Shown one piece after another: positions 22,782 through 31,379 of a stretch of DNA of 31,379 nucleotides. Below the pieces are notes generated by a model. It saw only the letters and a list, made by a program, of their open reading frames with translations, was not told the DNA's origin and made no database searches. This DNA is from CAZVFE01 sp964626405 (GTDB lineage: Bacteria > Bacteroidota > Bacteroidia > Cytophagales > Spirosomataceae), in contig CAZVFE010000013.1 of NCBI GenBank assembly GCA_964626405.1, positions 1 through 31,379 on the forward strand, given 5' to 3'. Position numbers and translations under genes: made by a program. Position 1 is the first letter of the stretch. Every line of letters starts with the position of its first letter.

Positions 22782-24038
22782 TTACCAACGGACTTGTCCA
22801 TCTCCTCTTAGAACCCATTTTTCAGTCACTAATTTCTCCAAAGCAAATGGTCCGCGTGCATGAAGTTTTTGGGTTGAAATACCAATTTCGGCACCAAGCT
22901 GAAACACACCACCATCTGTAAACCTTGTGGATGCATTCCAATAAACAGCAGCAGCATCCACCCTTTTTAGAAATTCTTCTGCTTTATTTTTATCCTCTGT
23001 TATAATCGCCTCCGAATGTTTAGAGGAATATTCTGAAATATGTTCTAAGGCCTCTTCAAAAGAATCTACAATTTTTATTGAACAGGCAAAATCAAGATAT
23101 TCTTTACCAAAAGATGCCAATTCTGCATGATAAAGATGAGGATATTGAGCATAATCTAGGATGGAAAAAGATGCTTCATCTGCGTATATCTTAACCTTAT
23201 ATTCTTCCATTTTATCTCCGATTCTGGAAAGAAAATCTTGTGCGATATTTCGATCTAATAAAATTGTATCCAAGGCATTACAAACAGATGGTCTAGAAAC
23301 TTTGGCATTTTGAACAATATTCAAAGCCATTTCTAAATCCGCAGAATCTGTCACATAGGTATGGCAAACACCCGCTCCCGTTTCTATAACTGGGATAGAA
23401 GCCTCATTTCTTACTCTTTGGATAAGCGAATCTGAACCTCGTGGAATCAGGATATCAATATATTTTTTAGCATTTAAAAATTCAGGAAAAAGGGATCGGT
23501 CAGGTGGTAATAATTGCACTAGACTCGCATTGAAATTTGCAGCAACTAAGGCATTTTGTATTAATTCTACTAAACAAGAATTGGTATAAAATGCATCTGT
23601 TCCACCCCTTAAAATAACGCCATTGCGTGTACGTAGACATAAAATAGCAACATCTATCGTAACATTGGGTCTTGATTCATAGATTACCCCAACTACCCCC
23701 AAAGGAACCGTAATTTTAGTAAGATTTAGTCCATTTTCTAATTTTTTGGAAACAAGTTCTTGGTCTGTAGGATCCTTCAATCCAATAACATCTTCGATAC
23801 TTTGAATTAAACCATCGATTCTTTCATCTGTTAATAATAATCGATCCCGCATAGGATTATTAGAATCCATATTCGCCAAATCTTTTGAATTTTCTTGAAT
23901 AATCTTTTCCCTGTTGGAATTAAGGTTCTCCTTTAAAAGATTCAAAGCTTGAATAATCTGAGATTCCTTGGCAACCAATAATTCACTCGTTGCTTTTTTG
24001 GTATTCGATAAAAATTGATTGATATTAAAATCCTTCAT
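22782..24038 (-). CDS. proA: Glutamate-5-semialdehyde dehydrogenase
   Basis: ProA reduces gamma-glutamyl phosphate to glutamate semialdehyde with NADPH in proline synthesis. The 418-residue protein is the normal length. It shows PLGVVGVIYESRPNVT (112-127), the ILRGG cofactor region (142-146), PRGSDSLIQ (199-207) and the catalytic Cys253 in RPSVCNALDT. The frame is open a few codons further, to a TTG at 24047 that touches the upstream stop, but the ATG at 24036-24038 gives a standard ProA start and a 9-base gap to the upstream outer-membrane-protein gene. ProB, the usual operon partner, is absent from the window. The stop abuts the dnaX stop with no base between. Confidence 0.94.
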   Translation of the reverse strand: MKDFNINQFLSNTKKATSELLVAKESQIIQALNLLKENLNSNREKIIQENSKDLANMDSNNPMRDRLLLTDERIDGLIQSIEDVIGLKDPTDQELVSKKLENGLNLTKITVPLGVVGVIYESRPNVTIDVAILCLRTRNGVILRGGTDAFYTNSCLVELIQNALVAANFNASLVQLLPPDRSLFPEFLNAKKYIDILIPRGSDSLIQRVRNEASIPVIETGAGVCHTYVTDSADLEMALNIVQNAKVSRPSVCNALDTILLDRNIAQDFLSRIGDKMEEYKVKIYADEASFSILDYAQYPHLYHAELASFGKEYLDFACSIKIVDSFEEALEHISEYSSKHSEAIITEDKNKAEEFLKRVDAAAVYWNASTRFTDGGVFQLGAEIGISTQKLHARGPFALEKLVTEKWVLRGDGQVRW

Positions 24039-24047
24039 GTATTTCAA

Positions 24048-27000
24048 TTAAAAATCATGCCCAATGGTAATATAGGAAATCGGACTTTTCATTTCCTTAT
24101 TTTCAATACCATAAGCATAATCATATTTAACATAGAAACCCAATAATCTTGTTCTTGCACCAAGGCCAATTCCCATCAAAAAGGGGTTTCTAAAATCTGT
24201 AACTTTTACAATAAATGGATTATTATTTCCACCATAAATATTCGTATTAAAGCCATTATATTTTGTAAAAGGATTGGCCCCCGTCCATGCTGTTCCAATA
24301 TCAAAAAACCCTACGAATTGCAAGTACTTCATAAATTCGGTTTGGGTATTTAATGGCCCTATTAATTCTCTAACCGATAAGTTTATTTGGGCATTAAATA
24401 AAAGATGGGAACCTCCAGAATATTTATTAATATAAAAACCTCTTAAAGGAGAAGAAACTGAAGACATAAATATATCAGGACGAACAACATTTCCTCCATA
24501 ACCGAGTGGATTATCATTATTCCTTGGTTCAGATTGAATAAAAATCCAATTATCCATTCCGCCAATCATCGTCTGAGGAACTCGGTCTCCCATTCCATAT
24601 GAAGCCGAAAATCTAGTCCTAAAATTTAAAAATTTATTTATTGGCAGATATTTTCTATAATCTAAATTAAACTTAGTAAAAGAAGGAGATTGGTCATTCA
24701 AACCAAATTTTGTATCAACCCATAACCATAGCCTTTGTCCTTCAAATTCATTTTCATGTTTAGAAATTATATTTTCTAATTTATATTCTAATTTTCCCCC
24801 GAAATATTGCCAATTAATTTCAGGTATATTTAAATCATATATATCAATCGCTCGATTATTGGTATATATGGCAGACAAAGAAAGTTTATTATATAAATTA
24901 AATGGTCTTGATGCCTCTAGTTGAATATTATTATAACGAACTCTTTGGCCAGAATATTCAAGTTTTTGAATGATATTTTTTCGATCATATCGAAATTTAT
25001 AGTCTATTTTTTTGGCCAAATATTGGTATTCAGACCAAAGATCTAAGCTATTTAAACCAAAGTTTGTCCACCCTCCTACTTTTACTAAATGATTTTCTAG
25101 GAAATCATTAAATAGAAAATCCATCTTCCCCCCCAAACCCCTAAATGGATCTACCATGATATCCGTGTTTGAATCATTAAATAAAAATTTATTGACATAG
25201 GGCTTGGAACTAACACCTGTCTCTTGGCTTTCGTCCTCTAACCTATCCAACCTCTTTTGAATTCGTTCTAATCTTTGAAGAGTCTTTTTCGAATAATAAT
25301 CCTCCCTAATAATATTATTACTATCCTTATTATTCTGGATTATTTTTCCTATGTATTCATCTTTTTCATTAATATTCTTATAATCTGGAATATATTTTAC
25401 CTTTTTTAGTTGATAAAAATCTTCAATTGGTAGGCTTCGCAAGGTTTTATTGAAAATTTCTTCATCAATAAAATATATTCGATTATTGACAACCTGAAGG
25501 TCAACCCAATTACTTGTTGGTCCCAACACTTCTTCAGAGAAACTTGAATCTAAGGTTTGAAATACCAAATTTTTATAATTGGATTTATTGACCATAAAGA
25601 ACCAAGTACTATCATTAAAATTATTTAAATGCTCGATATTTCCTATATGGGAAAATAATTTTTCAGGACCATTCGTTTGGTTCGAATCCCAATAATAAAC
25701 TGATTTCAAATGTTTATTATCCTCTTCGCTTAGGGTAGAATCTGTATCTTTTTGAATATATACAATTCCATTATTCTGGCCATAAAATTGGGGTTCTAAT
25801 TCCTCCTCTGGAGAGTTGGTAATGGAGCTAAGTCTTCCCCTATTTAAATCGATGAATCCTAAATCAAATTGACCTTTATTAAGATATTTTACGAGGATTC
25901 TTCTTCCGTTATTTGCAGGTTTAAAATCGTGGACATCATAATCTCCAAGATATTTTTTTTGAGAAAGCTTAACATCTTTATCAGAAACTGCAAAGGTATA
26001 TAAATAGGATTTTCCTTTATTTTTCAATAAAACATAAAGTACATTTGATTTTCCCCACCGAATTTGAGGTTCCTGAATGGAAGCGTAATCAAGGAGCTCA
26101 TTTCTTGTTTCTTGATAAAATGTTTTCTGAGTTCCATTAATTAGGTTTTCAACTTTCAATTCCATTTTAGAATTGGTAAGATTGAATGAGGCAATATATT
26201 TACCATCTTCTGAAATTTCAGATGAAACTATTTCACTAAAATCAACTTTATAATTCTTTAAATTTGTTGAATCTGTAGATTGAACAATTGAATTATAAAA
26301 TTGAAGTTTATTCAAATAAAATCGATACCAATCTTGAATAATTTCTGTAAAAGGCTTTTTTATTGCTGAATTGAAGGAAGATTGTTCCGAACGAATAATC
26401 CTTGTATAATTAATAATATTTGAAATTACCTGATTTCCGTAAAGATTTCCTACATAGGCAAAAATAGATTGCCCGATGTATTTGGCCTCATCTCCCTGTG
26501 CAAGACTCAGTTTTCGAACCTTTGAACTAGCAATTGCACGAATCATATATTGATTCATTTCTGGACTATCTCCATCAACCAGATAAGCAATAATTCCTCT
26601 GGAATACCATTCTGGCACATTCAATAATATAGAATTTTGGATTGATTCCTTTATACTTCCTCCAAATAACATATCATTTAGATAAAGATTGGCTAAATTA
26701 GTGGTCAATCTTTTCTCATAATTAGCCATATTTTCTTCCATAGCAATTTGAATTTTAAAATTGCTATAATTTAAATTAACCAATTCTTTGTTGGAGGATG
26801 TTGAAATTCCAGAATTATCTTGAATTAGGTCATAAGAAGAATCATGAATGAATATTTTAACCTTATTATATCCGTAATAACCAAGAATCTTTGAAATCCT
26901 TTTCGTTTCGTTTATGGAATATTGAAGAGTCTTTTCGGCAAGCTTCTCATTATTACCATAAAAATAAATTTCAAAATTATTGGATGCTAAGAACTTCCAG

Positions 27001-27131
27001 TCAAAATTTTCATATTGAATACGATGAGATTCCACTTTCTTTTGAGTAGGCAAATAATCTTGACCCTTCAATTCTAGTGAAAAAAGAAAAATCAAAATAT
27101 AAAGAGTAAGATGGTGGTATTTTCTAAGCAT
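24048..27131 (-). CDS. Large outer-membrane protein: degenerate peptidase-like, propeller-like and beta-barrel parts
   Basis: This is a 1027-residue exported protein. The signal peptide ends near LKGQ (21-24). Residues about 40-300 resemble a peptidase-MA-like (gluzincin) domain: the conserved VPEWYSRGIIAYL block is at 172-184, but the place where HExxH should stand (around 141-152, RLTTNLANLYLND) has no His-Glu pair, so it is probably inactive. Residues about 300-600 alternate strand-like units as in TolB/WD40-type propellers. The last 350 residues look like an outer-membrane beta-barrel, with the strand-rich GIGLGARTRLLGFYVKYDYAYG and a final Phe (ITIGHDF), the usual BAM signal. It may bind or help assemble something at the surface. 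A candidate promoter lies just upstream. Confidence 0.7.
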   Translation of the reverse strand: MLRKYHHLTLYILIFLFSLELKGQDYLPTQKKVESHRIQYENFDWKFLASNNFEIYFYGNNEKLAEKTLQYSINETKRISKILGYYGYNKVKIFIHDSSYDLIQDNSGISTSSNKELVNLNYSNFKIQIAMEENMANYEKRLTTNLANLYLNDMLFGGSIKESIQNSILLNVPEWYSRGIIAYLVDGDSPEMNQYMIRAIASSKVRKLSLAQGDEAKYIGQSIFAYVGNLYGNQVISNIINYTRIIRSEQSSFNSAIKKPFTEIIQDWYRFYLNKLQFYNSIVQSTDSTNLKNYKVDFSEIVSSEISEDGKYIASFNLTNSKMELKVENLINGTQKTFYQETRNELLDYASIQEPQIRWGKSNVLYVLLKNKGKSYLYTFAVSDKDVKLSQKKYLGDYDVHDFKPANNGRRILVKYLNKGQFDLGFIDLNRGRLSSITNSPEEELEPQFYGQNNGIVYIQKDTDSTLSEEDNKHLKSVYYWDSNQTNGPEKLFSHIGNIEHLNNFNDSTWFFMVNKSNYKNLVFQTLDSSFSEEVLGPTSNWVDLQVVNNRIYFIDEEIFNKTLRSLPIEDFYQLKKVKYIPDYKNINEKDEYIGKIIQNNKDSNNIIREDYYSKKTLQRLERIQKRLDRLEDESQETGVSSKPYVNKFLFNDSNTDIMVDPFRGLGGKMDFLFNDFLENHLVKVGGWTNFGLNSLDLWSEYQYLAKKIDYKFRYDRKNIIQKLEYSGQRVRYNNIQLEASRPFNLYNKLSLSAIYTNNRAIDIYDLNIPEINWQYFGGKLEYKLENIISKHENEFEGQRLWLWVDTKFGLNDQSPSFTKFNLDYRKYLPINKFLNFRTRFSASYGMGDRVPQTMIGGMDNWIFIQSEPRNNDNPLGYGGNVVRPDIFMSSVSSPLRGFYINKYSGGSHLLFNAQINLSVRELIGPLNTQTEFMKYLQFVGFFDIGTAWTGANPFTKYNGFNTNIYGGNNNPFIVKVTDFRNPFLMGIGLGARTRLLGFYVKYDYAYGIENKEMKSPISYITIGHDF

Positions 27132-27153
27132 TCAGTTAAAATTCAACTAATAT

Positions 27154-27161
27154 CAAATATA
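27154..27161 (-). promoter_or_regulatory. Candidate -7 element for the outer-membrane protein-proA pair
   Basis: On the minus strand this reads TATATTTG, 22 bases before the gene's ATG at 27131. It suggests that this pair is transcribed separately from the clpP-to-oxidoreductase run upstream. No -33 TTG found. Confidence 0.4.
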
Positions 27162-27178
27162 AGGATTAATTTAAAAAA

Positions 27179-28201
27179 TTAAATATAAAATCGACGAATT
27201 GATACTTCATTTGGAAGATTTTTTTCTTCTGACCATTCCTTTAAAAATTCCTTGGCGAAATAGGGAATCAAGGATACTCCTTTCGATCCAAATCCATTGA
27301 AAATACCTAAATTAGAATCAGGCAAAAAACCAATAAATGGCCTTCGGTCTTGGGTGGCAGGCCTTACCCCTACCTCCTGTTGAAGGATGGTGTAATTTTC
27401 TATTCCAAATTGTCTTAATTTATCCTTTAGTTCTTCTAGGGAATCCTCTGTGGATTGATTAGTAAATTCATTCCATCGATAGGTTGCTCCAACTTTAAAT
27501 AAATCATCTTTTATAGGAAATAAAAAACCATTTTTACTTAAAATATAATTCTGAGAATAATTTGGAATAGATATTTGCAAAAGTTCTCCTTTGGCGGGCA
27601 AATAACATAAATTTTTAAAAAATGGATTTGAATTTTGAGCATGAAACCCTTCGGCAAATATAATTCTTTCATATTCCACTCCTTGAATTTGAAAGGATTT
27701 TTGTTTTGGATTTGAAATCCATTCGTGCTCAAATTTAATTTCTTTATAAATTCCTAAAGATTGAAAATAATCACGCGATTTTAGTAAAAGTTTGGGGACA
27801 TCTACCCAGCCAGCCTGATTGATCCAAACTCCTTCTTCATCGGACCAGTCAACATAATTCTCATCTACTAATTCCTTCCTTTCTAAAAGCCAATTTTTGG
27901 AATTTTCATTCCCAAATGGACGAAACATTTTGCTTGGAAAAAAAAATTTTTCTTGAAGAAGTTCCTCTAAATCTTTATAAAAGCCTGGAAGGTAATCAAA
28001 TAATTCTTTGGCTAACCAGGTGTTTTCTAGTTTTCTTCCAGTTACCGGATTAAAAATTCCGCCAGCTGCCAAGGAAGATGTAAAATAGGTATCTGAATGG
28101 TTCCAGATTTCAAAAGGAATCTTATTTTTCAGAAGTTCAAAAGCCAAAATACTTCCCGCAAGCCCTTGTCCTACAATCAGTATTTTTCCTTTGCCAATCA
28201 T
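27179..28201 (-). CDS. FAD-dependent oxidoreductase (DAO/glycine-oxidase-like)
   Basis: This is a 340-residue flavoprotein of the D-amino-acid-oxidase superfamily. The FAD-binding GxGxxG motif is VGQGLAGS (10-17), and the acidic ribose-binding position is replaced by a WNHSD-type stretch. SSLAAGGIFNPVTGRKLE is the DAO-family segment that follows the cofactor fold. The C-terminal flavin motif reads GFLPDSNLGIFNGFGSKGVSLIPY. Relatives oxidise amines or amino acids; the closest logic is ThiO/glycine oxidase or the MnmC C-domain, but the substrate is open. Its ATG directly follows the cmk stop (TAAATG), so it is part of the clpP-clpX-lipoprotein-cmk run. Confidence 0.84.
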   Translation of the reverse strand: MIGKGKILIVGQGLAGSILAFELLKNKIPFEIWNHSDTYFTSSLAAGGIFNPVTGRKLENTWLAKELFDYLPGFYKDLEELLQEKFFFPSKMFRPFGNENSKNWLLERKELVDENYVDWSDEEGVWINQAGWVDVPKLLLKSRDYFQSLGIYKEIKFEHEWISNPKQKSFQIQGVEYERIIFAEGFHAQNSNPFFKNLCYLPAKGELLQISIPNYSQNYILSKNGFLFPIKDDLFKVGATYRWNEFTNQSTEDSLEELKDKLRQFGIENYTILQQEVGVRPATQDRRPFIGFLPDSNLGIFNGFGSKGVSLIPYFAKEFLKEWSEEKNLPNEVSIRRFYI

Positions 28202-28885
28202 TTATCTATGGGTAATTTTTTCAACTAAATCCATCACAAAATCTACTTGTTGATTAAATGTGGTATAGGAGGTATCTAATTCAATAGCATCATCAGCTTT
28301 TTTCAATGGGCCTTCAGACCGATTCATATCGAGTTCATCCCGCATTTTAAGGTTAGATAGAATTTCTTCAAAGGAAACATCTTCTCCTTTGGCGTCCAAT
28401 TCAGCCTTTCTCCTTTGAGCACGAATTTCAGGTTGGGCTGTCATAAAAATTTTTAAATCTGCATGCGGAAAAACAACGGTACCAATATCTCTTCCATCCA
28501 TTACAATTCCGCCCTTTTCTCCCATTTTTTGTTGGAGTGCAACCATGGCCTTGCGAACAGGAATGATAGAACTTACTTTGGAAACATATTCGGAAATATA
28601 TTGCTTTCTTATTTCTATTTCAACATTTTCATTATTCAAATAGGTATCAGAAGCTTGTTTTTCTGGATTAAAACGAAAATCAATCTGAATATTATCTAAT
28701 TCCTTTAAAATAATATTTTCATCTTCCAAAGAAATATTATTCCGATGAAAATAGAGTGCAACTGCACGATACATAGCTCCAGTATCAACAAAAGCATAGG
28801 AAAGCTTTGCCGCAACTTTTTTGGCAGTGGAACTCTTCCCACAAGAGGAATGTCCATCCATTGCTATTATCAGTTTTTTACCCAT
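28202..28885 (-). CDS. cmk: Cytidylate kinase
   Basis: Cmk phosphorylates CMP and dCMP to the diphosphates. The 227-residue protein has the P-loop GHSSCGKS (11-18), the FVDTGAMYRAVA block that binds CMP, the MDGRDIGTVVFPHADLKIFM block and a lid-region arginine set (QRRKAELDAKG). Length is normal for the (d)CMP kinase family. The start overlaps the lipoprotein stop by one base (TAATG). The oxidoreductase gene follows with no gap. Confidence 0.96.
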   Translation of the reverse strand: MGKKLIIAMDGHSSCGKSSTAKKVAAKLSYAFVDTGAMYRAVALYFHRNNISLEDENIILKELDNIQIDFRFNPEKQASDTYLNNENVEIEIRKQYISEYVSKVSSIIPVRKAMVALQQKMGEKGGIVMDGRDIGTVVFPHADLKIFMTAQPEIRAQRRKAELDAKGEDVSFEEILSNLKMRDELDMNRSEGPLKKADDAIELDTSYTTFNQQVDFVMDLVEKITHR

Positions 28886-29373
28886 TAATAGGAGTTTATT
28901 AAACCTAAAATCAAGAAAAATAAACCAATTACTGCTGCTAAACCTCCAACAAATCCTATCCCAAATAGGCTAAGGATAATTCCAACTACCAATAAGGTAA
29001 CCCCTATTTTGACATTCGGTTCCCAATCCGCTGGACCAGATTTTGCTTGATTCAATTTTGCTTCTCTTTTGATTTCTTTTAATTGAGGCTTTATTTCTTT
29101 AATTATTTTCTTAATTTCTTTTCGTGAAATTTTCTCAACTTTTTTTGTTTCAACATAGCTCAATGAAAGGGTTTTTGCTCTTGAAACTAGAAATTCTGGA
29201 CGATCTTGTAGTTTCAAATCTTTCGATTCAAGGCGACTTAAAAATTGGTTTTGATTTACCTGTTTTTGGGACGGGTAATTCTCGAATTTCGGATTGAAAT
29301 AGCCAATTTGGTTTGATTTCGAACATGAGAATATCATGGTAGAAATAAAGATAAAAAACAAAATCCTTTTCAT
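28885..29373 (-). CDS. Small lipoprotein with a double-helix membrane tail
   Basis: This 162-residue protein starts at the ATG at 29371-29373; the frame runs further to a TTG that overlaps clpX, but only the ATG gives a clean lipoprotein signal (MKRILFFIFISTMIFSC, Cys17). The mature part has a Lys/Glu-rich helical centre (about 75-108, KKVEKISRKEIKKIIKEIK). It ends in a glycine-rich hydrophobic tail of two short helices (about 122-161, KIGVTLLVVG and GFVGGLAAVIGLFFLILGLINSY). Anchored at both ends, it may span or bend at the membrane. It lies 4 bases after clpX and one base into cmk. I do not recognise a function. Confidence 0.8.
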   Translation of the reverse strand: MKRILFFIFISTMIFSCSKSNQIGYFNPKFENYPSQKQVNQNQFLSRLESKDLKLQDRPEFLVSRAKTLSLSYVETKKVEKISRKEIKKIIKEIKPQLKEIKREAKLNQAKSGPADWEPNVKIGVTLLVVGIILSLFGIGFVGGLAAVIGLFFLILGLINSY

Positions 29374-29377
29374 ATGG

Positions 29378-30622
29378 TTAAGCAACAATTTTAAGTTGAT
29401 ATTCTAAATTTTTCTCAAATTTCTCTTTTACATAATTCAAATCCACATCAAAATTCTTAATTGATTTTTTTGATGGAATTTCAAACATGGCATCGGTCAT
29501 AATTGATTCCATGATTGAACGTAAACCTCTAGCACCTAATTTAAATTTCATAGCTTGTTCAACTAAAAATTCTAAGGCGTCATTTTGAAAGGTTAAACTT
29601 ACATTTTCCATTTCAAAAAGCTTTTGGTATTGTTTTACTAAAGCATTTTTGGGTTTGGTAAGAATAGAAAATAAAGCTTCTTTATCTAAGGGATTTAAAT
29701 GTGTTACTACCGGAAGCCTTCCTAATAATTCAGGAATTAGTCCAAAGGATTTTAAATCCTGAGCCATAACATATTTCAATAAATTCTGATTATTTTCAAT
29801 TTTTTCAAATTGATTATCTCCAGAAAAACCGATAGGTCTTTGATTCAATCTTTTAGCAATATGACGGTCTATTCCATCAAAAGCACCCCCACAAATAAAG
29901 AGAATATTTTCTGTATTCACCTGAATCATTTTCTGATCCGGATGTTTTCTTCCTCCTTGAGGTGGAACATTGATTATTGATCCTTCCAATAATTTTAATA
30001 ATGCTTGTTGCACCCCTTCACCAGAAACATCTCTTGTGATGGATGGATTATCAGATTTACGAGCAATTTTATCAATTTCATCAATAAATACGATTCCTCT
30101 TTCAGCTTTTGCTACGTCATAATCAGCAGCTTGTAATAAACGGGTAAGGATAGTTTCAACGTCCTCCCCAACATAGCCTGCTTCTGTAATTACAGTTGCA
30201 TCAGCAATACAAAAGGGAACATCTAATTTTTGAGCTAACGTTTTAGCCAAATAAGTCTTACCTGTCCCCGTCTCTCCAACCAATAAAATATTTGATTTTT
30301 CAATCTTAACCTCATCATCTTTTGATTCCTGACGTATTCTTTTATAATGGTTATAGACTGCAACGGAAAGATGGACCTTAGCTTCATCCTGACCAATAAC
30401 ATATTCATCAAGATAGGACTTCAAATCTTTTGGTTTTACAAGATTTATCTCCTCGGTACTAGCAGATTTTTTTGATTTAAAATTCAGTTCTTCTTTTATA
30501 ACCTGAAAACCTTGTTCAATACAAGATTCACAAATATTACCATCTATTCCAGAAAGTAATAATTGAACCTCTTTTTTAGGTCGTCCGCAAAAGGAACAGA
30601 AGGAGGATTTATTATTCGACAT
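29378..30622 (-). CDS. clpX: ATP-dependent protease ATP-binding subunit ClpX
   Basis: ClpX unfolds tagged proteins and feeds them into ClpP. The 414-residue protein is complete. The zinc-binding N-domain has Cys9, Cys12, Cys31 and Cys34. The AAA+ core has Walker A GETGTGKT (116-123), the pore loop GYVGED (149-154), Walker B ending DEID (181-184), the RKH loop (225-227) and the ClpP-docking IGF tripeptide (264-266). All expected features are present. It follows clpP with 3 bases between, an expected operon. Confidence 0.98.
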   Translation of the reverse strand: MSNNKSSFCSFCGRPKKEVQLLLSGIDGNICESCIEQGFQVIKEELNFKSKKSASTEEINLVKPKDLKSYLDEYVIGQDEAKVHLSVAVYNHYKRIRQESKDDEVKIEKSNILLVGETGTGKTYLAKTLAQKLDVPFCIADATVITEAGYVGEDVETILTRLLQAADYDVAKAERGIVFIDEIDKIARKSDNPSITRDVSGEGVQQALLKLLEGSIINVPPQGGRKHPDQKMIQVNTENILFICGGAFDGIDRHIAKRLNQRPIGFSGDNQFEKIENNQNLLKYVMAQDLKSFGLIPELLGRLPVVTHLNPLDKEALFSILTKPKNALVKQYQKLFEMENVSLTFQNDALEFLVEQAMKFKLGARGLRSIMESIMTDAMFEIPSKKSIKNFDVDLNYVKEKFEKNLEYQLKIVA

Positions 30623-30625
30623 ATA

Positions 30626-31333
30626 TTATTTTTCTCTTACAAGGATTTCATCAATCAAACCATATTCTTTTGCCTCAGCCGCCTTCATCCAATAATCTCT
30701 ATCGGAGTCTCTTTCGATATCTTCAAAAGATTTGCCAGAATGTTTTGCAAGAATTTCATATAATTCCTTACGAATCTTCACAATTTCACGTGCTGTAATT
30801 TCAATATCACGAGATTGACCTTGTGCACCTCCGGAAGGTTGGTGAATCATCACACGTGCATGCTCTAATGCGGATCTTTTTCCTGCAGCGCCTCCAGCTA
30901 ATAATACAGCTCCCATTGAAGCAGCTAAAGAAGTACAAACAGTTGCAACATCCGGACGGATATAATTCATCGTATCATAAATACCTAGGCCAGCATAAAC
31001 GGAACCTCCTGGAGAATTGATATACATGACAATATCTTTCTTGGCATCTGTAGATTCCATGAATAACATTTGCGCAACGATGATATTGGCCATATAATCA
31101 TCTACTGGAACCCCCATAAAAATAATACGATCCATGATTAATCTTGAAAAAACATCGATCTGAGCAAATCTCATGGGTCTTTCTTCAATGATATATTGAG
31201 TCATATCATGAATACCAGGAATGGGACGATCAGTAATCTGATTCATGTATTGGTCTACAGCCAATCCATTTAATCCTCGGTGATGAACAGCGTATTTTCT
31301 AAATTCTTCTGATGATAATTCTCTTGGATTCAT
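30626..31333 (-). CDS. clpP: ATP-dependent Clp protease proteolytic subunit
   Basis: ClpP is the serine-protease barrel that works with ClpX. The 235-residue protein carries the catalytic triad Ser139 (SLAASMG), His164 (MIHQP) and Asp213 (DRDYWM). The first 30 residues extend beyond the E. coli mature sequence; in related bacteria a short N-terminal segment is removed by self-cleavage, which is probable here. IYDTMNYI and GGSVYAGLG fit the head domain. A trigger-factor gene is often found upstream in Bacteroidota, but the window ends 46 bases before it could be seen. Confidence 0.98.
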   Translation of the reverse strand: MNPRELSSEEFRKYAVHHRGLNGLAVDQYMNQITDRPIPGIHDMTQYIIEERPMRFAQIDVFSRLIMDRIIFMGVPVDDYMANIIVAQMLFMESTDAKKDIVMYINSPGGSVYAGLGIYDTMNYIRPDVATVCTSLAASMGAVLLAGGAAGKRSALEHARVMIHQPSGGAQGQSRDIEITAREIVKIRKELYEILAKHSGKSFEDIERDSDRDYWMKAAEAKEYGLIDEILVREK

Positions 31334-31352
31334 ATTTCTATTTTTGTTTTAA

Positions 31353-31360
31353 CAAATATA
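31353..31360 (-). promoter_or_regulatory. Candidate -7 element for clpP-clpX
   Basis: On the minus strand this reads TATATTTG, with 19 bases to the clpP ATG. The -33 position would fall just beyond the right edge of the window and cannot be judged. Confidence 0.4.
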
Positions 31361-31379
31361 ATAAATAGAATTTAGAATC

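Noticed and set aside
24039..24047. A TTG start at 24047 for proA
   Set aside because: The ATG at 24036-24038 gives the standard ProA N-terminus and a normal 9-base spacing.
29374..29388. A TTG start at 29388 for the lipoprotein after clpX
   Set aside because: It would put five extra residues before MKRILFF and overlap clpX; the ATG at 29373 gives a typical lipoprotein signal.

Overview
The window is a gene-dense stretch of chromosome (about one third G+C by eye) from a member of the Bacteroidota, most likely a Cytophagales-type lineage. The pointers are: TAnnTTTG promoter elements in front of many genes and no Shine-Dalgarno leaders; the gene order nusB - ytxH - DUF1573 - yajC - coaE; clpP-clpX followed by a lipoprotein and cmk; PepSY-like and DUF1573 lipoproteins; and an enlarged NusB. 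The placement below phylum is inference. No tRNA, rRNA, CRISPR array, insertion sequence, prophage or attachment site was seen. No gene-free stretch exceeds 300 bases; the largest gap is 8569-8743.

Layout. 1-3167: pyrD (cut by the window edge) and a MlaE-type lipid-transport permease on the minus strand, then a short-chain dehydrogenase and rarA on the plus strand. 3164-7750: thiamine pyrophosphokinase and moaC on minus, then moeA, a dipeptide epimerase and a serine hydrolase on plus (molybdenum cofactor synthesis, and probably muropeptide salvage). 7741-11189: lgt on minus, a repeat-built PepSY-like lipoprotein with a clear terminator, then an exported NIPSNAP protein and a Tat-exported sugar-isomerase-like barrel. 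11205-18049: an ArsR-type regulator with a perfect inverted repeat and an unrecognised partner, an MFS exporter, a UbiA-like membrane protein overlapping a MOSC protein, a TolC-type channel and an ABC exporter. 18129-20990: the nusB - ytxH - DUF1573 - yajC - coaE operon. 21037-22781: dnaX. 22782-31333: proA, a very large outer-membrane protein, an FAD oxidoreductase, cmk, a lipoprotein, clpX and clpP, all on minus.

The most notable signal is in dnaX. Its frame 0 ends at residue 381, directly after the heptamer A AAA AAG. An AGGAGG lies 10 nt upstream and a perfect 6-bp stem starts 6 nt downstream. The -1 frame then continues for 200 codons of DnaX-like linker and C-terminal domain. This matches the architecture of the Escherichia coli dnaX programmed frameshift, but with opposite logic: here the unshifted product is the short gamma-like form and the shifted product is the long tau form. 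A one-base error in the A7 run is the main alternative.

The genome is compact. All five convergent gene pairs overlap or abut at their 3' ends, several neighbours share TAATG stop/start junctions, and two divergent pairs have promoter-like elements placed inside each other's start regions. Three start sites were moved downstream from the longest open frame (the NIPSNAP gene, proA, and the lipoprotein after clpX), and one gene most likely starts at GTG.
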